64,000 nucleotides of DNA from Aureispira sp. CCB-QB1. Its GTDB lineage: Bacteria; Bacteroidota; Bacteroidia; Chitinophagales; Saprospiraceae. Numbering within the stretch: the first letter of the stretch is position 1; every line of letters starts with the position of its first letter. Under the pieces are notes generated by a model. It was not told where the DNA came from, made no database searches, and saw only the letters and a list, made by a program, of their open reading frames with translations. Shown in pieces: positions 45,701 through 53,812 of this stretch. Made by a program: the position numbers and the translations under genes. The stretch covers positions 1-64,000 of the forward strand of contig NZ_JHBV01000007.1 in assembly GCF_000724545.1 (NCBI RefSeq), read 5' to 3'.

Positions 45701-46801
45701 CCAACTTTCACCCGCATCATTACTCACCAACATGGAGTGCAATCCACTAGCAAAACCTACTTGACCAGTCAAAACCGCATAGACTTTATTCGAATCGTTG
45801 GGCGATACTGCTATTTCTGTACGGCGTTGATCACCTAGTACAGCGGGAACAGGCCAACCTGTCGGCTTTTGAGTAAAAGTGAGCCCATTGTCAATAGATT
45901 TGTAAAACTCTGTTCGGTTGCTAACTTGTTTGACAGCATAAACAATATGTGGCAAGTGTGGATGAAATTCTATTTCTTGAAAGTTACCTGCTTGTATCAA
46001 CGTCCAAGTAGCACCACTATTATTGGTACGGTACAAGCCCTGATTGGAGGCTAAAAGAAGTACATTGCTAAACGTAGGGTGCATGACCATATCGGTACAA
46101 GCATGCTGTAGGCTATTAAAAGCGGTCCCGCCTGTTATACTCCAAGAAAGACCACCATTGTTGGTTTTGTATACTTTCCCATCCAAGTCAGACGCAAAGT
46201 AGACAATTTGTGGGTCATTAAAGCTAATCTCTAAAGCCCTTACACTGCTAACGGGCAAATTGGGGGTTGTTAAAGACCAGTTTTTGCCATTGTCTGTACT
46301 TTTCCAAACGCCTGCTGTCGCTGTGCCTGCATAAAGCACGTTGCTGTTACTCTTTGATTTTTCTACAGTATAAACATGAGCTGCCCCACAAGCATAAGAC
46401 GTACTAGCAGCGGTTTTATCAAAATCAAAGGGTCCCAAACATTGCCAGCTAGAAGTAGGACTGCGTTGTTGTTTTAATTGCAACGATTTTTGATAATACT
46501 CGGCTTGTTTTTGTTGATAATGCCGTTGTTCTGTAGGATTCATTCCTCCCCAATGCGGGTAGCGCGCAAAGTGACGTTGCCAGCGTTTGTAATATTGTGT
46601 ATGGCTGTTCTTTTGGAAAGGATGATTTTGATAATAACGTTCAAAAGCTACTTGTACGGCACTAAGGTTGGGATTAGGAGCGTACATCATGGTAACCCAA
46701 CTGGGTACTGTAGTATCCATCAAAGGATAGGGAGTTTGTAAATTTTGAGCAACAGCTCCAATCGAAAAGAATAAACAATATATAAGCAGCCATTTTTGCA
46801 T
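42770..46801 (-). CDS. T9SS-exported multidomain protein: BNR/VPS10-type propeller, PKD and LamG-like
   Basis: A 1343-residue secreted protein. Order: signal peptide (1-18, ending GAVAQ); propeller region (roughly 105-790) with many Asp-box repeats such as WKSTDNGKNW, YKTNNGGLSW, YRTNNSGATW and YKSTDGGYSW; a PKD domain (about 800-885, with YTWQFENGQPSS and NVTLTVSDAWGSD); a LamG/concanavalin-like domain (about 890-1055, with MTLSAWIKADN and GKIDEVCIWD); and a T9SS sorting domain (about 1268-1343, VTVFPNPIGKEQ, LTQGIYAYRI). Asp-box propellers occur in sialidases and in many binding proteins; catalytic sialidase residues are not evident, so binding of glycans or surfaces is more likely. Confidence 0.9.
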   Translation of the reverse strand: MQKWLLIYCLFFSIGAVAQNLQTPYPLMDTTVPSWVTMMYAPNPNLSAVQVAFERYYQNHPFQKNSHTQYYKRWQRHFARYPHWGGMNPTEQRHYQQKQAEYYQKSLQLKQQRSPTSSWQCLGPFDFDKTAASTSYACGAAHVYTVEKSKSNSNVLYAGTATAGVWKSTDNGKNWSLTTPNLPVSSVRALEISFNDPQIVYFASDLDGKVYKTNNGGLSWSITGGTAFNSLQHACTDMVMHPTFSNVLLLASNQGLYRTNNSGATWTLIQAGNFQEIEFHPHLPHIVYAVKQVSNRTEFYKSIDNGLTFTQKPTGWPVPAVLGDQRRTEIAVSPNDSNKVYAVLTGQVGFASGLHSMLVSNDAGESWSSICCGAALLNFPSASNPNLMHWSDDGLGNGGQYYYDLALAAAPNDADSVLVGGVNLWFSSDGANTFSCPAQWDHSYKDNYVHADIHDIRIYDHEIWIACDGGIFYSDDNGAHFQRRMKGIEGTDFWGFGTGFQDGEVMLGGTYHNGTLLKDNHVYINDWLSTDGGDNYRGFVHPIHTRLTFSDYGKKSLSGNRLIPNTTTPMPHLPHAGITVGFSGSITTHPQIYNTIYSTEFYNLWKSENNGLTWEKIYDFGDGLITSFEISWSNPDIMYLNYHPSQPNADRLIYKSTDGGYSWTDITPPPSLIPNHRWVTYDLTISATDANTLWAARISKYEGTPILDGEQVYQTTDGGLTWQNKTTPDLDGVYSTNIEHQKGSQGGLYLGTRNAVYYKNDNLSNWVLFNNNLPLRTHSVQLVPYYKAGKLRNGTNRSVYEVDFYENTPPVAQISVHKKNSACHRDTFYFASHSTARSNASYTWQFENGQPSSSTDENPKVVFGNSGSYNVTLTVSDAWGSDTQVLTDFIHIASACEKDTIPGYALQLSTPNDYVQTEALQLTTNQMTLSAWIKADNIQNQYTGIIAHSNDSFPAGLLFGNNNELIFQWPGAQWTWNSGLFVPTNEWAHVALVISPDSARVYLNGVPSTYAANMGLLHWKGGITIGRYANWISRTFKGKIDEVCIWDIALSQDAIRASQHLTKYTVDQPNLIHYYQFNALAPLVQDRSGLLHGTFLGTASRVLSTAPVGGGRSEKIEVNNSGLFVSAATQLCFATPSSGIYSDGTLVLNRLNVAPDQIPANSLVTGGYWIINNYGHNTQFTALDSILFKTLTPIPFAPNDYTLYQRSARADGATWGVVLDTCDAIQQQEFSFSNHLALTTWGQLVITVDSATIVTAPRVEKEYLPNPVTVFPNPIGKEQLLHIQTQASATYQVSIYNLEGQKIATYSFEGNSTQVQLPALTQGIYAYRIASSEIIYNGLFRYQ

Positions 46802-46961
46802 AATTCTAACCTTTGATTATCAATAGAAAAACAAAATAAGAATAAATCATTATAGAAGTATGCTTATTGTGTCATCTTTGGTCGTGGCTTATTGAGCTAA
46901 TAAAGGGTATGGATCTATAACAAATAGTGTCTTGGATAGCTTATATTATGAGCAGTAATCG

Positions 46962-47867
46962 TTATGGTTGATTAAAATAGTCCCAAGTAAGCTTAGCTAT
47001 TTCTGCGATAATTTGTTGGTTAACACTATCCTCTTCCATAGAATCACTTACCAAAATGCTTATATAAAAATAAGAATTGTCTGATAAAAAGACAATGCCA
47101 ATATCATTCAATGCTCCTGTTAAACCATCCTTGTTTTTGCCAGAGTGCCCTGTTTTGTGTGCCACGATAGTAGCTTGGGGCAGCAACCCACGAATACTCT
47201 TTTTCCCTGTTTTAGTACCTTTTAGGGTTTCCAACAAAAAACGGTGGCTTTGAGCACTCAATAAGTTGTTTTTATTTTCAAAAAATAATTCTAAAACTTG
47301 ATTGGCCGCCTTGGCTGTTGTCCAATTGTCGTATTGTTTTTCCCATTCTGATTGCATGACCATTTCATTGTGATGAATGGCAATATCTTTGATACCAATT
47401 TTATGCAAAAAGGATTGTACAACCGATGTGCCTCCTATCAATTTGAACAATATGTCACAGCCTAGATTATCACTTAAAGCAACCGTATATTGGAGTAATT
47501 CGGCTATACTGACTCTAGCACCATTGGGATACTTTTTACGCAATGGACTCCATAAGTGGCTGTACGCTTGAATGTCTTTTTTTCTAATAACAATCTTTTT
47601 ATTTAGGCGAAGTTTCCCTTGATCAACTTGGTGAAGAACAGCTAAAGCTAAATGATATTTAAAGACACTTTGCATGGGTAAATGTTGATGACCATTGATC
47701 GACATACTATCGTTGGAATTACTTCCTTGTATGGCAACGCCAACCGTAGCCGACTTGTTTTCGATCACCGTTGTTATCTTCTCTCGTAACGTTTCAATAG
47801 ATTGCGCTTTTGTGACACTTAAGGTTAGTAGAAGGATAAAACAGGAGGTTATTATTTTGACCATCAT
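46962..47867 (-). CDS. Class A beta-lactamase
   Basis: A 301-residue periplasmic serine beta-lactamase that hydrolyses beta-lactam antibiotics. A signal peptide (1-21, ending TKAQ) precedes the three active-site elements: SVFK (S67 nucleophile, K70), SDN (132-134) and KTG (238-240). The omega-loop glutamate is probably E168 in HNEMVMQ, by comparison with the NEAQM of PER-type enzymes. NWTTAKAANQVLELF and the general layout fit the PER/CfxA-like A2 branch found in Bacteroidota. It lacks mobile-element flanks and looks chromosomal. Its spectrum cannot be read from sequence. It lies downstream of the double Ddl operon in the same orientation. Confidence 0.93.
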   Translation of the reverse strand: MMVKIITSCFILLLTLSVTKAQSIETLREKITTVIENKSATVGVAIQGSNSNDSMSINGHQHLPMQSVFKYHLALAVLHQVDQGKLRLNKKIVIRKKDIQAYSHLWSPLRKKYPNGARVSIAELLQYTVALSDNLGCDILFKLIGGTSVVQSFLHKIGIKDIAIHHNEMVMQSEWEKQYDNWTTAKAANQVLELFFENKNNLLSAQSHRFLLETLKGTKTGKKSIRGLLPQATIVAHKTGHSGKNKDGLTGALNDIGIVFLSDNSYFYISILVSDSMEEDSVNQQIIAEIAKLTWDYFNQP

Positions 47868-47886
47868 AAATAAAGTTTTTCAACGA

Positions 47887-47915
47887 CCACGTAGTAGCAG
47901 CGCAGCTAACTATTG
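47887..47915 (+). repeat. Family A repeat with right end
   Basis: CCACGTAGTAGCAGCGCAGC followed by TAACTATTG, one change from the core consensus, in the promoter-side gap of the beta-lactamase gene. Confidence 0.85.
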
Positions 47916-48004
47916 TAAAAGTAGTTATTGGGTTTTATAATCGAACCTAAAGGAACAGACAACTTCAGACACTAGTAGATTGGTTTCATAGCGTTAAGTT
48001 ATGA

Positions 48005-48466
48005 TCACTCTAGTTTGTTGATTCTATCAAAAATTGTAATGCTACCAGCAACGGCAACATTTAGAGAATGATCGCCAGGGAGTTGTACTAAATCATGACA
48101 TCTTTGTTTTAGTTGGTGCGGAAGCCCGTTGTCTTCAGAACCTAAAATGTAGATGGCTCTTGGAGGATGTTGGTATGATTTAATTGCTTGTGCCTTGGCA
48201 TCCATTTCAACCCCAACTAGCTTACAACTATAGGGGATGCTATCCAAAAATGCATCTAATGTCTTATACTGAAAGAGTGGAATTTTAGACCAAACTTTTA
48301 GGACATCGGAACTTTGTTTTTTGTACTTTTCTTCAATAATAAAAATGAAACTAGCGTTAAAAATATGCGCCGTTCTCCATAGAGAACCAATATTTTCTGC
48401 TGTTTTGGGTTGGTAGATACCAATACCAAAATAACGTTCCTCGCTAGTATCCCATTTTCGTTTCAT
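48005..48466 (-). CDS. SPOUT-family (TrmH/SpoU) RNA methyltransferase
   Basis: A 153-residue 2'-O-ribose RNA methyltransferase of the TrmH/SpoU type. The three SPOUT motifs are present: NIGSLWRTA (25-33), YILGSEDNGLP (about 106-116) and LPGDHSLNVAVAGSI (about 128-142), the last forming the knotted SAM site. There is no RNA-binding extension, so the rRNA or tRNA target is not predictable. It starts 16 bases after the PASTA gene and is the last gene of the Ddl-PASTA operon. Confidence 0.92.
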   Translation of the reverse strand: MKRKWDTSEERYFGIGIYQPKTAENIGSLWRTAHIFNASFIFIIEEKYKKQSSDVLKVWSKIPLFQYKTLDAFLDSIPYSCKLVGVEMDAKAQAIKSYQHPPRAIYILGSEDNGLPHQLKQRCHDLVQLPGDHSLNVAVAGSITIFDRINKLE

Positions 48467-48482
48467 TGTTATGTGTCTTTAT

Positions 48483-49394
48483 TTAATCATTGCCTTCTTC
48501 TTCATAAAGAGCATCATCTCCCAAGTCATCTTCGTCTATAGGAAGGGGATCTTCTTCTTTGCACCCCTCTGGAAATTCACTCATTAACCAAAGATCAATA
48601 CCTGAACCCATGGTTGCATTCTCTCCTGCCGACGGACTTTGTTTCCAAACCCAAGCAGCTAAAGTATCGTTAACAACACCTTGAATGTGAACCGTTCCTA
48701 AGTTGAATTGACTTCCTTTGATCGTAAACTCAGCAACCCCATAAGTATCACAAATTAAATTAGGAATATATTGAGGCAAAGCATCAACACCTTCTAATAA
48801 GACTAAATCTACAACAGCATTTTGAGGTATTTTTTTAGGTTCTGTAGGTGGTTTTTCTCCTGCATTGGGATCGGCTTCGATAAACAAAGGAACACCATCT
48901 ACGTAGGCTTCCACAACTGTGTTTTCTGCTTTTCCACCAGGTTTATAAGTTAGTTTGCCTACTTTTAGATTGCTTCGTTGTAGTTGGCGGACAACATATT
49001 CTCTAGGTCGACCGATTAATTGGTTGTAGTACAAATTAACTGTACAGTCCGAATGTCTGGTAATTGTCAAGTAAATTTTTCTACTTTCTTTTACACGGAA
49101 AGAAGGACGTGGATTTTGCTCTTTAATAATGCCGCCACTACTATTTCCTTTACAGATAGAGTCTGTTATTACAAAATCTAATTTTCTTGTAGCTAATAAT
49201 TTTTCAGCTTCGTTCAACTTCATATTAACCAAGTCGGGAACTTCAATAGATTCACCGTGCAAAGTATAGAAACTCAGCGACCACATTAACACCTGAACCA
49301 ATACAAATGTTAATACTATGACACCAAGGATGTTGATTAGCAAGGTTTTGCGGAGATACCACAAGTCACTAAAAAAGGTACGTATTTTACTCAT
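48483..49394 (-). CDS. PASTA-domain membrane protein
   Basis: A 303-residue protein with one membrane helix (about 18-38) and three PASTA repeats on the periplasmic side (about 42-112, 113-210, 213-285; EVPDLVNMKLNEAEKLL, LIGRPREYVVRQLQ, YIPNLICDTYGVAEF). PASTA domains bind peptidoglycan fragments or contact penicillin-binding proteins. Unlike Gram-positive examples there is no attached kinase. The C-terminus is highly acidic. It lies between the double Ddl gene (19-base gap) and the SPOUT gene; a Ddl-PASTA pairing is known in Bacteroidota and supports a cell-wall role. Confidence 0.9.
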   Translation of the reverse strand: MSKIRTFFSDLWYLRKTLLINILGVIVLTFVLVQVLMWSLSFYTLHGESIEVPDLVNMKLNEAEKLLATRKLDFVITDSICKGNSSGGIIKEQNPRPSFRVKESRKIYLTITRHSDCTVNLYYNQLIGRPREYVVRQLQRSNLKVGKLTYKPGGKAENTVVEAYVDGVPLFIEADPNAGEKPPTEPKKIPQNAVVDLVLLEGVDALPQYIPNLICDTYGVAEFTIKGSQFNLGTVHIQGVVNDTLAAWVWKQSPSAGENATMGSGIDLWLMSEFPEGCKEEDPLPIDEDDLGDDALYEEEGND

Positions 49395-49413
49395 AATTTA
49401 TGTTTCTTTTCTA

Positions 49414-52110
49414 CTATTTACTGTAAGTATTAACTAGCTGTTGGTTGCGTTGAATACCAAAATTTAGAATTTGATGAATAAAGTCATATGGTTTGTAACC
49501 ATTAATAGCGCATTGATGGAAAATACACGTAGCAGGAGTCATACCTGGTAGTGAATTAACCTCAATAACAATTGTTTCAGCCGTTCCATCTTCAAAAATG
49601 CGAACAAAAGCATCAATGCGGGCATAACCAGTCACATTTAGTATTTCCGCTGCTTTTTGTAAGGTAGCACGAACTTGTTTAGAAATGTACTCGTGTTTAT
49701 AAGGCAAATGAGCAGGAACAAATCGGGCAGGAGTGATATTTTGACCTTCACCAGCTAAAAATTTCTCTTCCAAAGACAGCACTTCGCCTGTTGCCAAAGC
49801 TTCGGAAGGTTCAAAAATTTCATAAACCAAATTGCCTTTAGCGTCGTACTTAGTTAGTAATCCACCTGTAATTTCCAGAAAATGAACCGCATCTTTTTTC
49901 TCAATAAAAGCTTCCAACAAAGCAACTTCTTTTTGGGGAAACTCTTCCTTGGGTTTTAAACCCAAAATTTTAGCAGGGTGAGGATTGATGAATTCTTTGT
50001 CACGGAAGAGGGCTTTTAAAAAAGCATCCAACTCTGTGGCGGACTTAATCAATTTAACAGCCGAACTACAGCCATCATCTACTGGTTTACCAATAATAGG
50101 ATAGGTTAGTACTTTCTCAATATTACTAATTATAGCTAGGGGATTTTCTAAGAATTCTTTTTTGTTGATTAGTAATTGATCTGTTACCGACAAACCATGC
50201 TTTTTTAGCAATTGCAGGGTATCGTATTTGTTAATGGTAACTTGTGCCGAACTAGCCAACGAACCATTAAAAGGAATGTGCTGCTCTTGCAAGTATTGTT
50301 GAACTTCTCCATCTTCTCCTGGGCGACCATGCAAGGCGATAAAAACGCCATCTACCTCTTTTCCTAATTGTTCATATTGAACCAAACGAGGTGAAAAAAT
50401 AGGAGGTTCTTGAGTATATCGTTTTATAATCGCATGACAAGCTTGCTGTATGTTGAGAATAATGGGGTGTGTTGTATAGGCTGCAATTTTATCTCGAATA
50501 TCGTCGGCATTATCCTTTAGCAATAAATTGATAGGAATATGGTATAATTGATGTGCTTGGCGATTTCCTGTAACAAAAATTGGAATGGGTTCATAGCGGT
50601 CAGAGCTAGCTAGTTTTTCGTAAATATTGCGCCCACTTTCAACCGAAATGTGTCTTTCGGAAGAATAACCACCTAGAAAAACGCCTATTTTTTCTCGCTT
50701 AGATAGGTTTTGCTGTTGTTCTTTAAGTTGAGCGTCCAATTGGTCCAACATATCTTCATACAGTCCCAATTGTGTGCTTGTTTGTATGCGTTCGACTAAA
50801 GAAGTACGAATGATATAAGTTAAAAATTGAGATGGATTTAGACCAATTTCTGCTGCTTGATGAAAGAAAAAAGAGGAAGGCAACATCCCTGAAGTTGTGT
50901 TGGGATCATTTAGAAAAATGCGGCCATCTTCTTGAATAAAACCATCAATACGGGCATAGGTGTTAAACTCCAAATAATCAAACAATCGTTCGCATTCTTG
51001 GCGAATGGATTGAATCATGGCTTCTGGTAAATCAATAGGCGTTAGCTTTCTAGATAATCCAGCTAAATACTTAGAACGGTAATCAAAAATTTCTTTACCT
51101 TTTAAAATTTCGGTAGGAGGCAAGGCAATAGCTTCGTTCTCTTCGCCTCGAATAACAACACAAGAAAATTCTCTACCGTGAATAAATTCTTCCAATACCA
51201 CCGTATGTTCTGAATTATCACCTTGCAAATGAACAACAGAATGTTGTGTGAAATAGGATTCTAAGAAGGCTAGTAGAGCCTCAGGGTGATATAGGATCGT
51301 TTGGGTCTCCATAATTTGTAAAGGAAAACCTATTCCTGTCCGTATATCTGTTAGCGTTTTAAGAAAATCAACTTTTGAGGCAGCAGCCCATGCATTCCAT
51401 TGCTCAGCAGTAATCGTTTCTACAAAAAAAGCAGCATTGACAGCAGGCTCAATATCCTCGATTTGGTTAATAATGCGTACTCCAATAGAGGAACCTTGAT
51501 TGGCTGGACGAACAACCATTGGCAATCCAATTTGTTGGACAACGCTTGCTTTCCAATCTTTTGAGCAGCCTTTGAGCCATTGATTGCGTTTGACAATTTC
51601 CATTTTTGGCATGTTAAATCCACTGGCATCCATCAATTTCTTTTGGTAGGATTTGTCCATGCCAATGCTGCTAGCTCGAATACCTGAACCAGAATAGGGT
51701 AGGCGAAGGCATTCTAATAGCCCTTGGATCTGACCATCTTCACCTAGATTTCCATGTAAAGCCAAGAAGGCAAAGTCAATTAAATCAGGAAGCTGATCTA
51801 CCGCAATAGGTGTCCCAACTTGTTCGATTAATTCTTGCAGTTGTACTTCTTCTAAATCTTGTAAACTCTCAATATATACTTGAAAAGAATGTTTGGTTTC
51901 GGGAAGATAGGCGGCAGGAGGGTAGAAATCTCTAATGGTGCCTTTGTACAAAAATTGCCAATTGAGTAAAATAAAATTTCCCAGACTATCAACAAAAATA
52001 GGAACGGGAGTGAACAAACTTTTATTCAAATTGTCATAAACTGTTCTACCTCCTGCAAAGGAAATTTCTCGCTCTCTGGATGTCCCTCCAAAAAAAATAC
52101 CGATACGCAT
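49414..52110 (-). CDS. Double D-alanine--D-alanine ligase (two fused Ddl units)
   Basis: An 898-residue protein made of two Ddl-like ATP-grasp units (about 1-440 and 473-898) joined by a Gln-rich helix. Ddl makes D-Ala-D-Ala for peptidoglycan. Both units have the N-terminal GGTSREREIS or GGYSSERHIS, the ALHGNLGEDGQIQG or ALHGRPGEDGEVQ loop, and an ATP-grasp core. The C-terminal metal-binding motif is intact in unit 2 (VIEVNSLPGMTPA) but altered in unit 1 (FLNDPNTTSGMLP, 399-411), so unit 1 may be less active or have another specificity. A single Ddl is about 310-370 residues. It heads the operon with the PASTA and SPOUT genes. Confidence 0.9.
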   Translation of the reverse strand: MRIGIFFGGTSREREISFAGGRTVYDNLNKSLFTPVPIFVDSLGNFILLNWQFLYKGTIRDFYPPAAYLPETKHSFQVYIESLQDLEEVQLQELIEQVGTPIAVDQLPDLIDFAFLALHGNLGEDGQIQGLLECLRLPYSGSGIRASSIGMDKSYQKKLMDASGFNMPKMEIVKRNQWLKGCSKDWKASVVQQIGLPMVVRPANQGSSIGVRIINQIEDIEPAVNAAFFVETITAEQWNAWAAASKVDFLKTLTDIRTGIGFPLQIMETQTILYHPEALLAFLESYFTQHSVVHLQGDNSEHTVVLEEFIHGREFSCVVIRGEENEAIALPPTEILKGKEIFDYRSKYLAGLSRKLTPIDLPEAMIQSIRQECERLFDYLEFNTYARIDGFIQEDGRIFLNDPNTTSGMLPSSFFFHQAAEIGLNPSQFLTYIIRTSLVERIQTSTQLGLYEDMLDQLDAQLKEQQQNLSKREKIGVFLGGYSSERHISVESGRNIYEKLASSDRYEPIPIFVTGNRQAHQLYHIPINLLLKDNADDIRDKIAAYTTHPIILNIQQACHAIIKRYTQEPPIFSPRLVQYEQLGKEVDGVFIALHGRPGEDGEVQQYLQEQHIPFNGSLASSAQVTINKYDTLQLLKKHGLSVTDQLLINKKEFLENPLAIISNIEKVLTYPIIGKPVDDGCSSAVKLIKSATELDAFLKALFRDKEFINPHPAKILGLKPKEEFPQKEVALLEAFIEKKDAVHFLEITGGLLTKYDAKGNLVYEIFEPSEALATGEVLSLEEKFLAGEGQNITPARFVPAHLPYKHEYISKQVRATLQKAAEILNVTGYARIDAFVRIFEDGTAETIVIEVNSLPGMTPATCIFHQCAINGYKPYDFIHQILNFGIQRNQQLVNTYSK

Positions 52111-52206
52111 TGTTTGTATGCTTAAATTTTTGAGATAAGTAAATCTAAAAAAATAATTGATTGATTTTTTCCCTTAATCGTGCGTTCATAAAGTAATAAT
52201 CAATGC

Positions 52207-52229
52207 CCACGCAGTAGCAGCGTAGCTAA
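52207..52229 (+). repeat. Family A repeat core
   Basis: CCACGCAGTAGCAGCGTAGC followed by TAA, one change from the consensus, upstream of the double Ddl gene. Confidence 0.85.
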
Positions 52230-52292
52230 ATACTATCACGAAATAGATAGTAGGTTAGGCTGTAAAATTACAGTTTATTTTTGTACTTACAT

Positions 52293-52335
52293 AAAAAAGG
52301 CTTAGACAACGAGTAAATGGTTGCATAAGCCTTTT
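52293..52335 (-). terminator. Rho-independent terminator of the lipocalin-like gene
   Basis: Arms AAAAGGCTTA (52295-52304) and TAAGCCTTTT (52326-52335); on the minus strand the stem runs into six T. It lies 20 bases after the stop at 52356. Confidence 0.75.
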
Positions 52336-52355
52336 AATTGGTCAAAGGAGTTACC

Positions 52356-52805
52356 TTATATTTTGATGAATTGATATTCTAAGTCGTTGAGTGTTAGGTA
52401 GAACGTGCGTTCATCTGTAAATTCAATAGCAATATTATCATCAAAAGGCCCTGTATTTGATTTTATGGTAAGTGTTTCACCTACGTTGTTAAGAACTTTT
52501 CGACTAGATTGAGTAACCGACCAAGTTGCTTCTTCTACAATCCAAGTAGTTGAATTACTGCTACTTTGCATTTTTGTTTGCAAGGTACCGTTGGAGTTGA
52601 ATGTCATGCTAGCATTTTTGAGCAAGAAAGGTCTATTCTGATAAAACATTTGCAAGTCTCCAACATTTTTCAATTCCCATTCTCCAATTAACTTTTCTTT
52701 ATAATTCGTCAAATCCAAATCATTGCCACAACTAGAAAAAAAAGAACAGGTTGCCAAAGAAAGAAATACTAATAGTAAGTTTTTTGAAATGTTAAAAAAG
52801 TTCAT
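52356..52805 (-). CDS. Lipocalin-like lipoprotein
   Basis: A 149-residue lipoprotein with a hydrophobic signal ending SFFSSCGND (lipobox cysteine at 26). The mature part begins KLIGEWELKNV, followed by alternating beta strands, TWIVEEATWSVT and a final YQFIKI, the pattern of small Bacteroidota lipocalin-like domains. Such proteins are anchored in the outer or inner membrane and may bind small hydrophobic molecules; the ligand is unknown. It is a single gene with its own terminator. Confidence 0.75.
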   Translation of the reverse strand: MNFFNISKNLLLVFLSLATCSFFSSCGNDLDLTNYKEKLIGEWELKNVGDLQMFYQNRPFLLKNASMTFNSNGTLQTKMQSSSNSTTWIVEEATWSVTQSSRKVLNNVGETLTIKSNTGPFDDNIAIEFTDERTFYLTLNDLEYQFIKI

Positions 52806-52873
52806 AATAAAGTAGTTGGTCTAATGGTGATAATACTTTGCGGAGAAATTATATTCATTTATTTCATTTATTC

Positions 52874-52900
52874 TATGAATGCTTCGTAATTGATTATCAA
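52874..52900 (+). repeat. GCTTCGCAGTTGATTATC-type repeat, diverged copy
   Basis: GCTTCGTAATTGATTATCAA (52881-52900) corresponds to copies at 53675-53699 and 59145-59170 (reverse). Confidence 0.5.
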
Positions 52901-52986
52901 TAAGATGGTTTTAGTTTTTAATTTTGATAATCAAGTGTTTATGAAGGCTTTTTTTGTTTTTGTGATCGCAAGCATAGAATCCACAA

Positions 52987-53009
52987 CTACGCAGTAATAA
53001 CGCAGTTAA
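52987..53009 (+). repeat. Family A repeat, degenerate copy
   Basis: CTACGCAGTAATAACGCAGT followed by TAA differs from the core at about four positions. It lies downstream of hscB. Confidence 0.5.
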
Positions 53010-53077
53010 GTACTAATTTTGAAAACATATCATAAATATAACATTTCAAAAGATAAAACGACGCTTTGGAGACAATA

Positions 53078-53596
53078 TTAAACCAATTTTTGCATATTTT
53101 CCTTAAGTCTTTTAAGGTAACGATTTTGCAAGTAATAATCTCTGATTTGCTCTAGTTGTTGTGGTGTTGCAGTTGCATCATTATAAGTATCAAAAATCGG
53201 CTGTACCTGCTCAAGGAGTTCTTTTTCTTTTTCCTCTACCTCCGTTTGTATCGCTTGATGTATGGACGCATCGTAATCGAATTGCAAATCCATAACACGT
53301 TCGTTAATATCCATCATTTCCAACAAAAAAGATTGCGGTAAGTTTGTTTTTATCTCTTTGCCTAACAAGCCTTTAAGTTCAAGAACATATTTGATTCGTT
53401 TTTCCTGATCTTTTAATAATTTATAAGCCTCGTTGTTGAGGGTGGATAAGGCTAAGATTTCTTCTTGTTTTTCTTCTGATTCTAAAGTATAAAAATCAGG
53501 ATGATATTTTTTGCTTAATTTTAAAAATTGACGACGCAAAGCTTCTGCATCTAATTGAAAAGAAATAGGGAGGTTATAAAATTCAAAATAGTTCAT
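53078..53596 (-). CDS. hscB: Fe-S cluster co-chaperone HscB
   Basis: A 172-residue J-domain protein that delivers the IscU scaffold to HscA for Fe-S cluster transfer. The N-terminal J domain has the HPD motif at 32-34 (KKYHPDFY) preceded by FLKLSKK. The C-terminal three-helix domain carries the IscU-binding pattern SFLLEMMDINERVMD (about 89-103). Length matches the family (about 170). The partner genes hscA and iscU are not in the window. Confidence 0.93.
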   Translation of the reverse strand: MNYFEFYNLPISFQLDAEALRRQFLKLSKKYHPDFYTLESEEKQEEILALSTLNNEAYKLLKDQEKRIKYVLELKGLLGKEIKTNLPQSFLLEMMDINERVMDLQFDYDASIHQAIQTEVEEKEKELLEQVQPIFDTYNDATATPQQLEQIRDYYLQNRYLKRLKENMQKLV

Positions 53597-53606
53597 AATT
53601 AGTGTG

Positions 53607-53727
53607 TAATACTCCGTTAATTATTTCGTGAGCAGCTCCTTTAAAGCTTACTCGTACTTCCTGTTATTATATATAAGTGCTTCGCAGTTGATTTTCAGGT
53701 TTAAACGATTTTGGAACGGAGTGATGA
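53607..53727. repeat. Family B element enclosing a GCTTCGCAGTTGATT repeat
   Basis: Ends TACTCCGTTA (53610-53619) and GAACGGAGTG (53714-53723) are inverted with few changes. Inside, AAGTGCTTCGCAGTTGATTT (53675-53694) is a copy of the fourth motif. The element fills most of the gap between hscB and the reductase gene terminator. Confidence 0.65.
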
Positions 53728-53744
53728 GTTTACTTAGTAAATCT

Positions 53745-53791
53745 AAAAAATAATGCTCAATCCGTTTGCATTTTAGAAACCGGATTGAGCA
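53745..53791 (-). terminator. Rho-independent terminator of the reductase gene
   Basis: Perfect 11-base arms TGCTCAATCCG (53754-53764) and CGGATTGAGCA (53781-53791); on the minus strand TTATTTTTT follows. It lies 22 bases from the stop at 53813. Confidence 0.82.
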
Positions 53792-53812
53792 TAAAAAAGA
53801 GCCTAGAATGGT

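Noticed and set aside
42770-46801. Active sialidase from the Asp-box repeats
   Set aside because: The arginine triad and other catalytic residues of sialidases were not recognisable; Asp boxes also occur in binding-only propellers.
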